Shown here: positions 30,747 to 42,717 of the stretch, in pieces
Numbering within the stretch: position 1 is the stretch's first letter
Layout of the letters: each line of letters opens with the position of its first letter
Source of the DNA: Rhynchonema sp. JSB1_4
Lineage: Eukaryota > Nematoda > Chromadorea > Monhysterida > Xyalidae
Assembly (NCBI GenBank): GCA_030248065.1
Contig: JASAMV010003014.1
Coordinates: forward strand, 17,552 to 81,551
Reading direction: 5' to 3'
DNA: 64,000 nt
Notes under the pieces: model-generated
Told to the model about the DNA's origin: nothing
Seen by the model: the letters and a program-made list of their open reading frames with translations, nothing else
Databases searched by the model: none
Made by a program: the position numbers and the translations under genes

Positions 30747-30752
30747 AATAAA
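30747..30752 (+). promoter_or_regulatory. Poly(A) signal AATAAA of ERAL1
   Basis: AATAAA lies 120 bp after the ERAL1 stop codon. No competing signal lies closer. Confidence 0.55.
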
Positions 30753-30777
30753 GAACGAAAAATGTATGTTTGCGGCA

Positions 30778-32235
30778 GTCAATGAGTGGAATGCACAAAA
30801 CAAGGTCAAGCTCACCGTCAACCTCAAAGTCAAAGTTCAAAGTCGGATGCTTTGGCGCCACGCTGGCTAATGTATAGTCCACCCATCCGCTTATGAGACG
30901 CCTGTTATGGTTCCACCTGCAGAAAGTTTTGTCGAAAACAAACGAAAGAGAATGAGCAATGCATAACCATGCACAATTTCTCTTTCGTTTGTTTTCGAAA
31001 AAAATCGAAAGATGTGAAACCGCATGAGGTCGCATGAGTGGATGGACGCACTTTACATGCAGCAGACGGTCAATCTCACCCTTCGACAGGTTGATGTGCG
31101 TGATTGGATCTTTTTCTCGCGATAATATTGTTCTAAGGATGTAGCACAAGCGTTTTAGAAGATCATTTCTACGTTTCAGTAATTTATGACCAGTCAGGGT
31201 TGTTTCAAAAAAAAAGTGGTTAATTAAAAAAAATTTTTTTAAAAAAAAATTTTTTTTTGAAACTCAGATTTTGCTTTTTTTTTTAATAAAAAAAAGTTGC
31301 CCAAAATGGGCTGAAATGTCCAAAAATGGCCTTTTTCGAGGCAAAAAATTGGCACTTTTTTTCTGTGGACGGGACAATTTTTCCAAAATCGCGCCTGCGG
31401 CGCCCTGTATTGCCCCAAATTCGTACAGGGATGCGCGGGGCTGGTCTTTTACAGTGATGTGGCACCGATAATGTACTACTGCATGCTACTACACATGTAT
31501 ATATGCAGGTATGGTGCAAAACCGGGCGCGCAAAGTCGATCTGACACGCAAGATTTGGGCTGTAATCGATATTTTGATGGTCGTATATCAGATATTCGGT
31601 ATTAGATGCATTAAAATACGTTGTACAGCATGCTACAATATATTAGAGTACCATCGTTAGTGAACATCAACCTCACACTGGTCGGAGACCATAGAATCTG
31701 CACAATACTACCGGGTGTCACCGCACAAGTTGGGTCTCAGGCGAAAATTTTTCAATTTTTGAAAAATATGTTGTATCGATTTCATTTATCCTGAAACGTC
31801 GTTTGCAACACTTTTTCTAATAAAAAAAATTTTCGTCAAAAAAAAAATCAAAAAAAAAATTTTTTTTTAAAAAAAAAGCTCGTTAATAAAAAAAATTTTT
31901 TTTTCAACCCTGTGACCAGTGGTATTGAAACATTGTAGCGATCATTGACCGCAGTCTCATTTTTCGACCGCCGTTTGGAGATCTCCTGTTTATTTCTTTG
32001 GCTCAAAACCCGGAAATAATCTTCCAAAACGCTTGTGTTACATCCTTAAAATAACATCATGGCAAGAAAAGCATCCAACCACGCATAACAACCTGCCATG
32101 GTAGACCCTACGTTTAGAAAATCGCGTCTTGTGCATAACGCAGTGTGACGCCGGAATATCTGACATGAACGTTGAGGTTGACGGTGAACTTGACTTTGTT
32201 TTCTGAATTCCACCCAGTGATTGGTTAATTACACA
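30778..32235. repeat. Large inverted repeat (~1.46 kb) containing a nested hAT-like element
   Basis: GGTCAAGCTCACCGTCAACC near 30810 and the complement GGTTGACGGTGAACTTGAC near 32175 pair. So do GATGTAGCACAAGCGTTTT (31138) and AAAACGCTTGTGTTACATC (32025). The 718-bp element at 31195-31912 was inserted later. A TGAAACAT site (31926) lies close to the symmetry point. No coding sequence is seen here. Confidence 0.7.
31195..31912. mobile_element. hAT-like element with A/T-run arms, 8-bp TSD
   Basis: It begins CAGGGTTG, ends CAACCCTG, and TGACCAGT is duplicated at 31187-31194 and 31913-31920. Next to each end are long A-then-T runs that fold back. A closely similar copy in opposite orientation is at 53628-54329. 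There is no transposase. Confidence 0.92.
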
Positions 32236-32413
32236 TTCTATGGATGCATGAAATCGAGGTAGCATGGCGTCTCGCACAACAACAGTGTGAAAAGCAAACT
32301 GATAACTTTTGTAACAATCAAATCAACATTATATTTAGATGTACTGAAGAATGAGCGTTCTTTTAATTCGTTTTCATTTCCGTCCCTCGATTGTGGCTTA
32401 GGTTACTGTGGTT

Positions 32414-32544
32414 AACTCATTTGGTCAAATCACTTCGTCAACCCACATTGTAGAGCCATTAACCCCAGCCGAATGTTGTGTATTATTTCTCGCGCTCATT
32501 TGGGGCTGATGTGAATTTGACGAGGTGATTTGACCACTTGAGTT
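32414..32544. mobile_element. MITE, family GGTCAAATCAC
   Basis: The arms read AACTCATTTGGTCAAATCAC and GTGATTTGACCACTTGAGTT. The core GCGCTCATTTGGGGCT is shared with the element at 47012-47114. From 32545 to 33251 no gene was recognised. Confidence 0.7.
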
Positions 32545-33251
32545 GATCACTGTAATATTATTGGTCTTGAGTGTAATTCAGCACCTGAGTTCCCGCTTCG
32601 ACTGTTACTGCACGCCTCGCCCTGTCGGATATTTGTTGTGTTTCTGACTGTTTGAAACGTGTGAGAACTGAGAACGTTCTTCCTTCTGACGAATCGAATC
32701 GGAAACAAAGCCGATTCGGTTACTGTATGTGGTGCTTGCGCGCAAGGTGAGTATAAAGTGATCTTTAGGCTTATTGACACGTCGTAAAGTCAGATCATCA
32801 ACTAACGGCGTCGACTCGCCACAACGAATGCCATGTGTTATTTCTCGCGCTCAGAAAAGTCGAAATTGCATAATGTTCAGATCGTGCTGTGGTGTGGCGC
32901 GTAAATACTATTGTGTGTGTCAGTTGTGTAACATTGTCATTATAGTATTGAATTATTATGTTCATGCAAATGTACTCCAACTCTTTATGTAATTGGTGCC
33001 GGCTAAATTGTAAAAACCTAGGTATTCGTCGTTACTGTCACGCCTCGAGCGGTTGTTGATGTTTACCCTTTTCGTGTCTGAAACGAAATAAAGTACTACT
33101 ACTACTACTCCGGGCTGCTTTAAGTTGACGACTTTAGTTGAAAATCCCAGGTTGCCACCATTGTCAATTAGCCCATTAAACCGCCTGTGGATCGGACATG
33201 ACTAAAACTTGAGTTCAGGCTCGTGTGTTGTTGTCGTCTATCTGCACGCAG

Positions 33252-35631
33252 CACGGCAGGAACAGCGAAACACCCAGGTCGTCCAGGAACAACAACGTGA
33301 CGCCATCCCGATCACCGATGTGCTCTCGTCCATTTATGTCACGTTCTGCATGGAGCAACTAATGGTGAATCATGTGTGCTGGTCGTGAGGTTTGTTAGCC
33401 CGTCTGCTTTAACACAGCCGCGCGCGGCCGTGCACCAGCGCGTCATCAATGCTTTTCAACCGGATTGCAACGTGACGCCAAAGTAAGGTTGACATTCATT
33501 CATCAGCCATTGTTCAATGTCTGGAACAGTGGTGGGTGAAACAAACCAACAATCACAAATGCCTTGACGAAATCTTTTTTTCCAAAAATGCTCTAACCAT
33601 TCGTTTTTTAAACAAGTTCGAGACGAACATTTTCTGCGCGTGATTATATCTCAAAACAACGCCATCATCATCGCGTGCCCACATTCGTCGTTTGCGCAGC
33701 CGTTGTCATGGTGCTGATTCTGCTGGTGTTCGGACTGTGCATACTGGTAGGTTTTACGAAAAAATTTTGAGCACATTATCGCGCAGCACTCCTGGTCAAC
33801 TCAAGTTATCGGCTGCACAGAACAAAAGGCAAGTTTCACCGCACGGCGGCGAAACGGTTTGGTCGAACACTGGGGAAGGCTTCAACCCACATGTATGTAG
33901 CTATGCATATATGTGGCTATAGCTCCAAAAATTTGTTATTTTACCGTGTAAACGCAAACCAATAATGCTTACAGTTAAACGCTGTGATAATCGCCGGGAC
34001 ACAAACTGTTGCACACGCCTATGAGCGTTGGTGAAACTAAGAACGGGCTTCGTAATACTTTGGTGTGGTTAATGAAAGCACAAAAATATAAAATAAATAG
34101 CCAGATTCAAAAACGGGAGAACGAATTAAACACTGGGCAGATGATCCTGCAGTGAAACAACTCTCGAATTTTACCTGGTCGAACGAGTGAAATTGCAAAC
34201 AGCACTTCAGATGCAACCATCGGCCGTGGATTCACCGTCAGCAGACGATGCCACGCAGCCTGACAACAGCGAAACAGCGCGCGCCGAAGGTGACGGGATG
34301 TTCGTCACCGAATACCCGTTGCAGCACGGACCACAAAACCAACAGAATCCGCGTCTGAACCGCCAGTTTCAACAACCTGCGAACCGTAACCTTGCTGCGT
34401 TGTCTCAAATGTCTGCGATTCCTGCCTTGGTTTGTTGTTTGAATTGATCTAATCAAATGCGAGTTGCGTTCCGCAATAATCCCAAACAGCCACTTGATGC
34501 GTGCTGTTCCAGATCCGTGATCTGCGGAAGCCTTGTCTTGTCGCATTAAATCCAATTCAACCGCGATGTCGCTTCCCAGTTTCTGCCGCCGAGCACCACA
34601 CCCGACGTGAACCCAGGGTTGGGCAAAAAAAAACGACGGCGTTTTTTCTTAAAAAAACGACGTTTTTTTTCAAAAAAAACGCCTGGGTCGTTTTTCGTTT
34701 TTTTTTAAATCCTGAATTTCCTTGATTTTCCCTGATTTTTCAGGGAAAGTACCAAGATTATGAAGGAAAATCAATTTTTTGTCCCATTTTTTTCAAAAAA
34801 TTTTCGACCAATTTTTACTTTGTCGATATACGGAGTTTGACTTTCAGTGATGACCCCGGCCAAAGTTGGTCCCATGATGCGGGTCTGATATGGGATCTTG
34901 GTTGAAACCCGTTTATTTTGCCTCAGAACACATAGAATTACTTCATTTAACCACATTTTCTTCCCAACATGAGCGTTTTCCAATTTTTTGGGGGGCATAT
35001 TTTGGTCATCTGGACGTTTTAAAAAAAACGTTTTTTTTAAAAAAAACGTTATTTAAAAAAACGATTTTTTTGAAAAAAAACGGTTTTTGCCCAACCCTGC
35101 GTGAACCTGCCGTTCGTCATCACTTATATTTTACAAAACACATTCAACGGAATTAATCGTTGAAACCAAGCTTCTTTTTAAACGTGCCATTTGTTTTTGA
35201 GGCGTATCATGCAAGTGTTCCGGGGAACGTGCACCTTGAACGACGGCTACCCAACCTACCATGCCATACTGGACACCAGACAAGAAATCCAGCGATTGTG
35301 TGACGTCGACATATTTGATTCAAATCTACCACCAAATTTGCGCCACTTGCGCGATGGAATCGGACGAGAGCTGCGCGCTCGAGCGGAAGGGGTGGACGAA
35401 CAACAAGAAAATCCAGACCAAGTGCAACCGAAGGGGAGCGAAGAAACAAAGAACACTGGAAAGAGAGTGAAGACCAAGACGGAAAGAAGGAGAAGTTACA
35501 AAAAGGAGCGCCAAGAAAAAAGTAGAAGAAAAGGGAGAGAAAAACGACGAACACGCCGGGAAAAAAGAGAAGAAACAGAAAGACAGTGTTCCCGGAAGTT
35601 TTTACATTTCTATGAATCGTCGATTCCATGA
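33252..35631 (+). CDS. Unrecognised multi-exon gene, model incomplete
   Basis: Exon-like segments with good splice sites are 33252-33364 (contains QRDAIPITDVLSSIYVTF), 33418-33482 (HQRVINAFQPDCNVTP), 33700-33746, 34211-34432 (Gln/Asn-rich), 34514 onward, and 35191-35631, which ends in a long Lys/Arg/Glu-rich tail. In one frame 33700-33746 would encode a hydrophobic stretch (VVMVLILLVFGLCIL), but that frame does not join the preceding exon. Phases fail at one or two junctions, so the gene may be broken, or two genes may be mixed. A hAT-like element (34614-35099) interrupts a segment that would read on across it. No family is recognised. Confidence 0.3.
34614..35099. mobile_element. hAT-like element with CAGGGTTGGGC ends, 8-bp TSD
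   Basis: The ends CAGGGTTGGGCAAAAA and TTTTTGCCCAACCCTG are complementary. CGTGAACC is duplicated at 34606-34613 and 35100-35107. The arms are alternating A and T runs around AACG/CGTT. A solo right end of this family (TTTGCCCAACCCTG) is at 45583-45596. Confidence 0.92.
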
Positions 35632-35639
35632 AGATCACT

Positions 35640-36720
35640 CCCAGGGTGGGTCGTCCGCTGGACCTTCGTAAATGACCAGTGAATGACGATGCTATTTTTA
35701 TATATTATGTACCTCATTCGAATGACCAGCCCTATTCCAAACAGCAAACACTATTTTGAATGTAAAGTGGACTGATTTAGCTGAATCTTAATTGCGATAA
35801 AAAAATTTTTTGTGAGAATTGATTGATTGATTTGATTCTATTGAGCGAAAACAAAGGACCCTCCATTAAAAACAACGCAGGATGTTTAACAAAATCTATC
35901 CAATCAAATCAAATTGCATTTCGACGCATTCCGCGCCAGCGGTTCATAAATCACAAAGCGTGCAATTGGGTTGGTTGGCCGCGCATAATTGTACCGGCAA
36001 GTTGATGAACCTCCGATCAACGAGAAGAACTACCCGCCTTGAAATGCTCAAAGTTGTCATCTGCGGTCCGGTCAGAAGCAAGTGCAAGTCGTGCTGACAC
36101 CCAATTCTTCAAACCTTCATGATCACAACGTCATCCAAAATGTCGAGAATGGCCGTTACGCACTTTGCTGCCCTGCGGGTCGAGGTGCGAAATCGGCTGG
36201 ATCGTAGAGTCTCTAACGATATCATTGTTTCTGTGATTTCGACCGGCCTAAAAGTTGTTCCCGTGTGAGCTGTGAGGAAACTGTAAGGTCGATTTTTACT
36301 TCTGGCTTACGGGAAGTAGAAGTCAAAATCCGGAGAAGTCACTACCACGCAGAAGTGCCCGGCGAGGCAGTGCTTGCTTGTAGTGATTGACTGTTCCGCC
36401 CTGTCCATTGACCGCTGCCTGCCGTCTACTGTTCGTGCTCTGTTCGTGAGCTGACCGAACGGGCAGTCACAAATTTCCGACTGCTACTGCCAGGCAGTCA
36501 GAGTATAAACCGACCTTTACGCTCGTTGAAAAACAGAAACAATGAAGTCGCAAGCCATTTTGCACTCACGACCCGGATGACAGCGCAGTGCGCAACGGTT
36601 TACATGTCTGGCAATGGTTCGCCTTCAAACTGGCGCAGTCGAACTTTCGAAGCACTATCCGGCGTGAGGTTTCAGCCCTCACCCTTCAACGCGTCATATG
36701 CGTTTGCACGTGCCCTGTTG
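35640..36720. other. Intergenic stretch, nothing recognised
   Basis: No ORF with splice support, transposon end or RNA signature was seen in this 1.1-kb stretch. Confidence 0.5.
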
Positions 36721-36913
36721 CGACAATAGCGTAATCATCGGTGCGGCCGGTGCGAGAATACGGGCCATTGCTGCCGCGACCAATCAACAGCTCAGAAATG
36801 AGCTCCTCAGGGTGTTTGCGAATCGCTGTCAAAACGGTGGTGAAGAAGAAGAGCAGGATTGGATGATTGTACCAAAATTACTGTGTCTTTTTCGAAATTT
36901 GATAAACAATCAG
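36721..36913 (+). pseudogene. Second copy of the ERAL1 last-exon KH region, frameshifted
   Basis: It matches about 30477-30670, including the KH loop codons (SVIIGAAGARIRAIAA...NQQLRN). A 5-bp net deletion after CTCCTCAGGG shifts the frame, so the protein end becomes acidic rather than the normal KTVAKKK tail. Substitutions continue into the 3' UTR, which is also copied, so this was a DNA duplication rather than an exon alone. No other ERAL1 exon is near. Confidence 0.9.
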
Positions 36914-37095
36914 ATTGATTGATCAAGTGATATTTTGCATGCCACGTTTTGGTGTGAATTTATGACACTTTTATGGAACTATTACAAAGATGAGACCGAA
37001 TAAAACACGCACCACAAGCTTTATGTTTCGAGGCAGAGTCGATGTCGGTGTACCGAGGATGCAGGAATTCAAGATAGTGAATCTGTCCTGGCCTT

Positions 37096-37640
37096 TAAAG
37101 GGTGTGTCTAACGTCTCTTAACCCCATGTTTTATGAGGTGCAATCGAAAGATGACCTCGACAGCCCGCCGTGTGCAAAAAACCGCCTCTTGTAGCTCGCT
37201 AAATCGCGAAATCTTGAGGGTTACTTTCCGAATTGAATCAATTTCCGGACACAAAACTCCAGGCGCTTTTGAGTGGGCGCTACTCACGTTTGGCGTTTTT
37301 CTGCTAAAACCTTGCATGTTTAAGCGCGGCTCAGCCGCCCATACAATGCACGTAGACGCTCAACACACACCGCTCTGGCTTCTGGCTTGACTGTGGACAC
37401 AGTGAATGTTTCATTTAACACATAGAAGCTAGTTTGTGTGTGTTTCGCTTCGCAGCTCTTTTCCGTCTGCTCAGTCTGAATTTTGTGTCCGGAAATTGAT
37501 TTTATTCGAAAAGTAACCCTCAAGATTTCGCGATTTAGCGAGTTAGAAGACGCGGTTTTTTGCACACGGCGGCCTTTCGGGGGCATCTTTCAATTCCACC
37601 CAAAAAAACATGGGGTTAGGAGACGTTAGACACACCCTTT
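37096..37640. mobile_element. Inverted-repeat element, ~545 bp
   Basis: AAAGGGTGTGTCTAACGTCT at the left and its complement at the right lead into arms of about 150 bp, which include TTTCCGGACACAAAA and its complement. TTAA is next to both ends. TGAAACAT (37406, complement) is near the centre. Both arms keep an open frame (GVQKTASS.SLNREILRVTF) simply because they are copies of each other. Confidence 0.8.
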
Positions 37641-37765
37641 AAGCTCCGTGCCGTGTCCAACCAGAGCCGAGCTCCGCAACAATTGCAGCAATGACTGATG
37701 TGAGTATAGAGTAGCACTTAAAAATATCGCGCATTGGCACACATCAACATATCAACACCGTAATA

Positions 37766-38543
37766 CAGTTCCGGTTGCATCTCTTGGCTGTTTTTCGCAT
37801 GAAATATGCGGCATTCATGCGACATTCATGCGGCATGGTACATCCTTAACTACTGAATCATGCGAAAAACATGCGAACTATGCCGCATGAATGTCGTATG
37901 ATTTGCGCCATGCCGCATGAATGTCGCATGATTTTCTGGCTTGGCTGCTGGGTGCCTTTTAGCTTTTTGGGACCATAAATGTGATGCCAGCTGCTAGCTT
38001 AAATAAAAGAGTGACGATTTTGAAACTTACCAAAAATATTGTCGATATACAGGTGCTAATGCGACAATCTCAAATTCACATCATGCTTTTCAAAATACCG
38101 CACAATAAGCTCCTAAACTAGGGCACTTGGGGCACAAGAACCAAAGGAGATCTTGAAATCAGCGTTCATTTTGATCATTTTATACCGCATTTATTCGAAG
38201 GTTTATTGAATTTGTGAATGTGAATTTGAGATTGTCACATAAGCACCTGTATATTGACAAGATTTTTGGTAAGTTACAAAATCGTCACTCTTTTATTCAA
38301 GCCAGCAGCTGGCATCACATTTGTGGTCCCAAAAAGCTAAAAGGCAGCCAGCAGCCAAGCCAGAAAATCATGCGACATTCATGCCGCATGGTGCAAATCA
38401 TGTGACATTCATGCGGCATAGCTCGCATGGTCTCGCATGTTTTTCGCATGATTCAGTAGTTAAGGATGTACCATGCCGCATGAATGTCGCATGAATGCCG
38501 CATATTTCATGCGAAAAACAGCCAAGAGATGCAACCGGTACTG
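37766..38543. mobile_element. Large foldback element, ~780 bp, TA-flanked
   Basis: CAGTTCCGGTTGCATCTCTT and its complement form the ends, with TA outside. Each arm (~330 bp) contains several GCATGAATGTCGCATGA-type units. The loop (~38090-38190) lacks a TGAAACAT site. No ORF is supported. Confidence 0.85.
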
Positions 38544-38772
38544 TATCAATTACTGTTGTTTACAAATCACATTGCATTCAAAACAGTCTGGCAGCACTAC
38601 GGGACCAATGTCACTGGGACAGTGGCAAGCTGTAAGCGTCGCGGCAAAGTCTTCGGCGCATGCGACGCAGTCCACCGGCTGATTCGGACAATTACAAGGC
38701 ACTCTCGACCATTTGTGATCCAAACATGTGGTGCACGATGTCTGCAACGGAAATCATCAGCACGCCTGCTAG

Positions 38773-39037
38773 TGGTCGCACAATGACTTTATAAGAATCC
38801 ATCCAAGATTTTTCCTGAATGGCAAAGCACGTCTCGATGCAGATCATAAACGTCCTATTTATATTTTTTCCAAAACGTTTCCGATATCACGGTTGAGTTG
38901 CTTGAACACAGTCAGTGCAATACCTGCAAAAATGTTTAGGAAAAAATATAAATAGGGCGCTTGTGATCTGCATCGAGACGTGCTTTACCATTCAGGAAAA
39001 ATCTTGGATGGATTCTTATAAAACCATTGCACGACCA
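38773..39037. mobile_element. MITE with TTGGTCGCACAATGAC-type ends and a different core
   Basis: TGGTCGCACAATGACTTTAT and ATAAAACCATTGCACGACCA are related to the 20796-21078 family. The interior (GCACGTCTCGATGCAGATCA and its complement) is unrelated, so this is a sub-family with swapped core. Confidence 0.75.
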
Positions 39038-39039
39038 AT

Positions 39040-39142
39040 GTATAGTCCAACCACGAACTCATGAGACGAATTTTTTTGAAATTGACTTGTTGACAGCTTT
39101 AAAAAGAGTCGTCTCATATGAGCTCGTGGCAGGACTATACAT
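39040..39142. mobile_element. Short MITE, family TGTATAGTCC
   Basis: GTATAGTCCAACCACGA and the complement TCGTGGCAGGACTATAC enclose about 65 bp. Similar ends (GTATAGTCCACCCATCC) occur at about 30875. It directly follows the previous MITE. Confidence 0.7.
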
Positions 39143-39450
39143 GCCTTTCTGTGCATATATGTAGTTGGTGGAGTATTTGATGTGCTCAAGTTTGTCTGTT
39201 TACAGTCGTTGCAGTGCCAATATGACCAAAGTTCCAACTCGGTGTCTTGCGGTCACACTACATACTACTTCTTCAACATTTTGTTTTTGCTTCAACATTA
39301 ACATTATTGCGTCTGGGCTTCAGCGTGTTTTTCGGCTGGGTGTCGGACTGCCAATTTTCCCCAACAGCTAGAACATAATATTGTAACGCGTGAGTGACAA
39401 AGAGCATTGCACAACATAAGAGCGCATCAAAAACAGCAACGTACCGGAAC

Positions 39451-41421
39451 CTTTTCGATCGCTTCAACGCTAACGCAGTGCACAAAATTGCCAGCATTTT
39501 GGACCGAACTGTCACTAAACCAATGCTTGCATTGCTTCCAGTCATTGGCCACGTGAAGACAATTGTCACAGTGCGAAACAAGTTCCTTGATTTCGTAACC
39601 GAGACACGCCTGGAACGAGTTATTGTTATGGCAGTCAGTAGACTCAGTGCTGATTTTTTTTAATCCTAAGACAAAGCCTACTACGAGTGCGATCTAAAGT
39701 CTTCCCAAATGATGTTCTCTGGATTGACTTTTTATCGAGCCATGAGACAGCTGGTTAAAAAAGAACAATGCAAGGCACAAAATAGGCAAATGTAGCAAAC
39801 CGAGATTGAATTAAACATGTGAAATGCAATTAGACCTGACAAGTTTGGCGGGTTCGTTTCGAAATGTAAGAGAGAAACCGTTGACACATGTACTGTAGCT
39901 TGTCCGTAACACACAATAAAACCGAATCTGTGAGAACGGCTTCACTGTACGTATTCACGTCAGTCAGTCGAGCTCAGCCCGTTATTTTTGTCCCTGGTTC
40001 TTGTCTTCCGTATGCTGTAGTGTTATAGTTATCATCAAAACTGACCGTCACAAATCACAGGTGTGAGCAGATGATACAAAAAAGGACAAGAATACATGGT
40101 TGAGACGGTCTGTATTCTATACGCCATGCACAAAAGTGTTTGATTTAAAAGTTCGCGCTTAGCGAAGTTAAGAAACAAAAATTGTGTGTGCGGGAGTTGG
40201 TTCGACAAAGCAACTCAGCTTACCACCCACGGCAACGCGCAATAAGCTTCGCAGGTCTCCATCAATTTGGTGCAGGTCTCCACGATAACTTTGTCCATGG
40301 CTAAAAATTGAGCAATGCCTCATACTGGCGGTATATTTGATTCAAACGTTTTTTTATTGCAGTCAATAACTGCCGGAAAGGAAAAATGAGCGTTGGTGCG
40401 AAAAAAGGTGTATTTTTGTTCACCAATGCTACCAAATGCACATAAAAGACTGGTGACATGCTTTGGTGTGTTTTTTTATGATTAATGGAAGGTACTTCTT
40501 GGGCGAAGTTATGGCAGTGCAACCAAACCACAAACAATGTCAAAGTAGAGAGTGAACAACGCGAGACCCTGTGAGTGTGTGCTTACCCGAGCATGTCAAG
40601 ACAACGCTTACCCGAGAGAGCAATCGTGGTCAAGTCCAAGTGACATCAAAAGTAGCAATTTTTATGCAAAAACGGCACTTTAAGAGCAAAAAAAGAGAAG
40701 CTTTCGAATTTTGAATAACGAAAAGAATCAATATCTTTTTGGACGAATTCTTTTTTACTTTTTTCAATGATTTAAAAAACACTGATCCTACCAACTCATG
40801 TTACTGTCTTGGCAATGACAGCGGCCTTCAGTGTTCAGCAATTTTTCACACTGAGAACCGAAATTTTTGCGTCCCGGGAGAAAAAAAGAAAATCTTAAAA
40901 GAAAAGTTCTAAAAATTCCCAAAAAGGTTAAGAAGTGAAAAAACCTTGGCAATCTATGTGCATTACGATAGTCACATGAAGAAACGTTATTTACTATAGT
41001 AAATTTCCAAATTCGCTGCCGCACAGTAAAGTACGCCCCATAGCTAATGTCAGGTTCTAAACCCGAAAATCAACTTGTGAAACATTCAGATAGCCAACCA
41101 CACACGCAGCTTGCCAGCCAGCCAGGCAGCTGCGCGCAATGTTTCAGAACCGCGCATGGTTAGCGTTCGGGTTTATAACTTGACATTAACTATGGGGCGT
41201 ATTTTACTGTGCGGCAGCGAATTTGGAAATTTACTATACTTACTGCTGATGCCCTCTAAACAGTCTTTGCACTCGTTTACATGTTCGTAGATTTTCTTGG
41301 CACAACCGACATACGCTTTCGCCTCATCAACCAAACCCGCGTCAACGGTGGTGCGTGACAAAATTGTAACAAAAACGACCGGTATGAGCTGTATGCCAAT
41401 CATGCCGCGACGATCGCACAC
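39451..41421 (-). CDS. Secreted cysteine-rich protein, 3' end not found
   Basis: Exons 41421-41244, 40300-40224 and 39642-39451 (minus strand) join in frame to 149 residues without a stop. The start region has a signal peptide (MIGIQLIPVVFVTILS..., cleaved near VDA if the second Met is used). The mature part has many cysteines: GCAKKIYEHVNECKDC in exon 1, VETCTKLMETCEAYC in exon 2, and SHCDNCLHVANDWKQC plus FVHC in exon 3, largely helical in appearance. The exon 1/2 junction is well supported by phase; the exon 3 acceptor is a guess. No family is recognised; a venom- or saposin-like helical Cys fold is possible but unproven. Confidence 0.5.
40997..41236. mobile_element. TA-flanked MITE next to a splice donor
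   Basis: TAGTAAATTTCCAAATTCGC and its complement, continuing through GCCGCACAGTAAA, make ~65-bp arms bounded by TA. The loop contains both TGAAACAT (41078) and its complement (41139). The element ends 7 bp from the donor of the secreted-protein exon 1. Confidence 0.88.
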
Positions 41422-41429
41422 CTATTTCT

Positions 41430-42710
41430 TGACGGACCGAATCTGAAATTGTTTTTAAAGGATGAATTAAAAGGATTATTTAAAAGGATTTTCGCTCCAA
41501 CCAATAATAAGACTTGATTTAAATTGGCAGAGACAGGTACTGTACATACATACTTATGCATGTAGGTCACCACAACCAAGAGTCACAGAATGGCCACGTG
41601 TCGGTTGGATGCAGCCCAATCAAAAACCGTCTGTTTTTTTCAATTGCTGTCTTATCACATAGCAACAACATTTGCTGATGCTCTCACGGTCACAAGATAA
41701 AAATTTGATAAAATTCTCCTCTATGTCGGTCACACCAATATATGTACGTAAATGGGTCGAGCGAATAGCTCTCAAAGTTGTTTTCGTTGCGACGTGCTTA
41801 GCGTGATTATTGTAATAGTGTCTGGTGCTTATCATAGCAGTAAATTTGTTAACAACTTGAACAACGCACTTTTAACAATTTATTTTGTCAATATCATCCC
41901 GGGACGCTCCGTCGGACAATTATTCAATGAGGGCGTTTATGTGGTCTTTTTGCCACTGCAGATGCTGTCGTGACACCAGAGCCCAGGTGTTGTCTGAAGC
42001 CATCACATTTCACACATTTCTGAGCAGGTCTTGCCGAGCCAAACGTACGACCAAGAAATATCGATGACGACAGCCCTTTGTTTATTTATCAGAGCATAAG
42101 AATAATTTGGGGACTGCACTTGCGTCCCCCACAATTCGGTGCACACACACACCACCTGCCAGTTGTGGTCAACTTTGTCACACCAACATGAAAATAATAT
42201 TTGAGTTATATTCTTGGATTTTGCGTGTGTGACATGCATTATGAACGCCGATTAGTCAAGTATGAATCAAATCTCATGTTTCAATCTGTTGCGTGCAAAT
42301 TAGCCGTTTCAAGCATGGCTTGGCGCTAGGTGCACCAGGTTAATCTTCAGTACGAGATGGAGTAAGCATGAATATCACTTGTCCCAAAAAACAGCTGTAA
42401 ATGACTTTTTTGTAACTTTTTCACCTGTGGTTCTCACTGCAATACTGCTGAGTGTTTGTTACCAATGAATGTGAATGTGGTCACTCGTTATCATGCCCAA
42501 TCAATTTGTAGGTCATACGGTTACATCCAATTTTTTGAAGAAAAACAAAAATATAGTAGACAAAATTTGATCTGCGCAATGCCATACAGTACATCTTCGG
42601 CACGCATCGGTCAAAATGAGCAAAAAATTGATTGAATGTGAGGACCGGTGGAGGGCTATGGCGTTTCACAGCAGGAACAGCACACAAGCGACAACCATAC
42701 GCTGGCACGA
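41430..42710. other. Intergenic stretch, nothing recognised
   Basis: No supported exon or transposon end was found. It contains one TGAAACAT site (42276, complement). Confidence 0.45.
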
Positions 42711-42717
42711 TGCGTGT

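Noticed and set aside
37320..37586. Paralogous-looking ORFs on opposite strands (GVQKTASSNSLNREI type)
   Set aside because: They are the two arms of one inverted repeat (37096-37640), not genes.
39394..39663. Plus-strand ORF MTKSIAQHKSASKTATYRNL
   Set aside because: The minus-strand frame over the same DNA has the Cys-rich pattern and phase matching the upstream secreted-protein exons.
40798..40860. Candidate exon (CEKLLNTEGRCHCQDSN) for the secreted Cys-rich gene
   Set aside because: Its only acceptor would give a stop codon with the phase left by exon 1, whereas the exon at 40300-40224 fits exactly.
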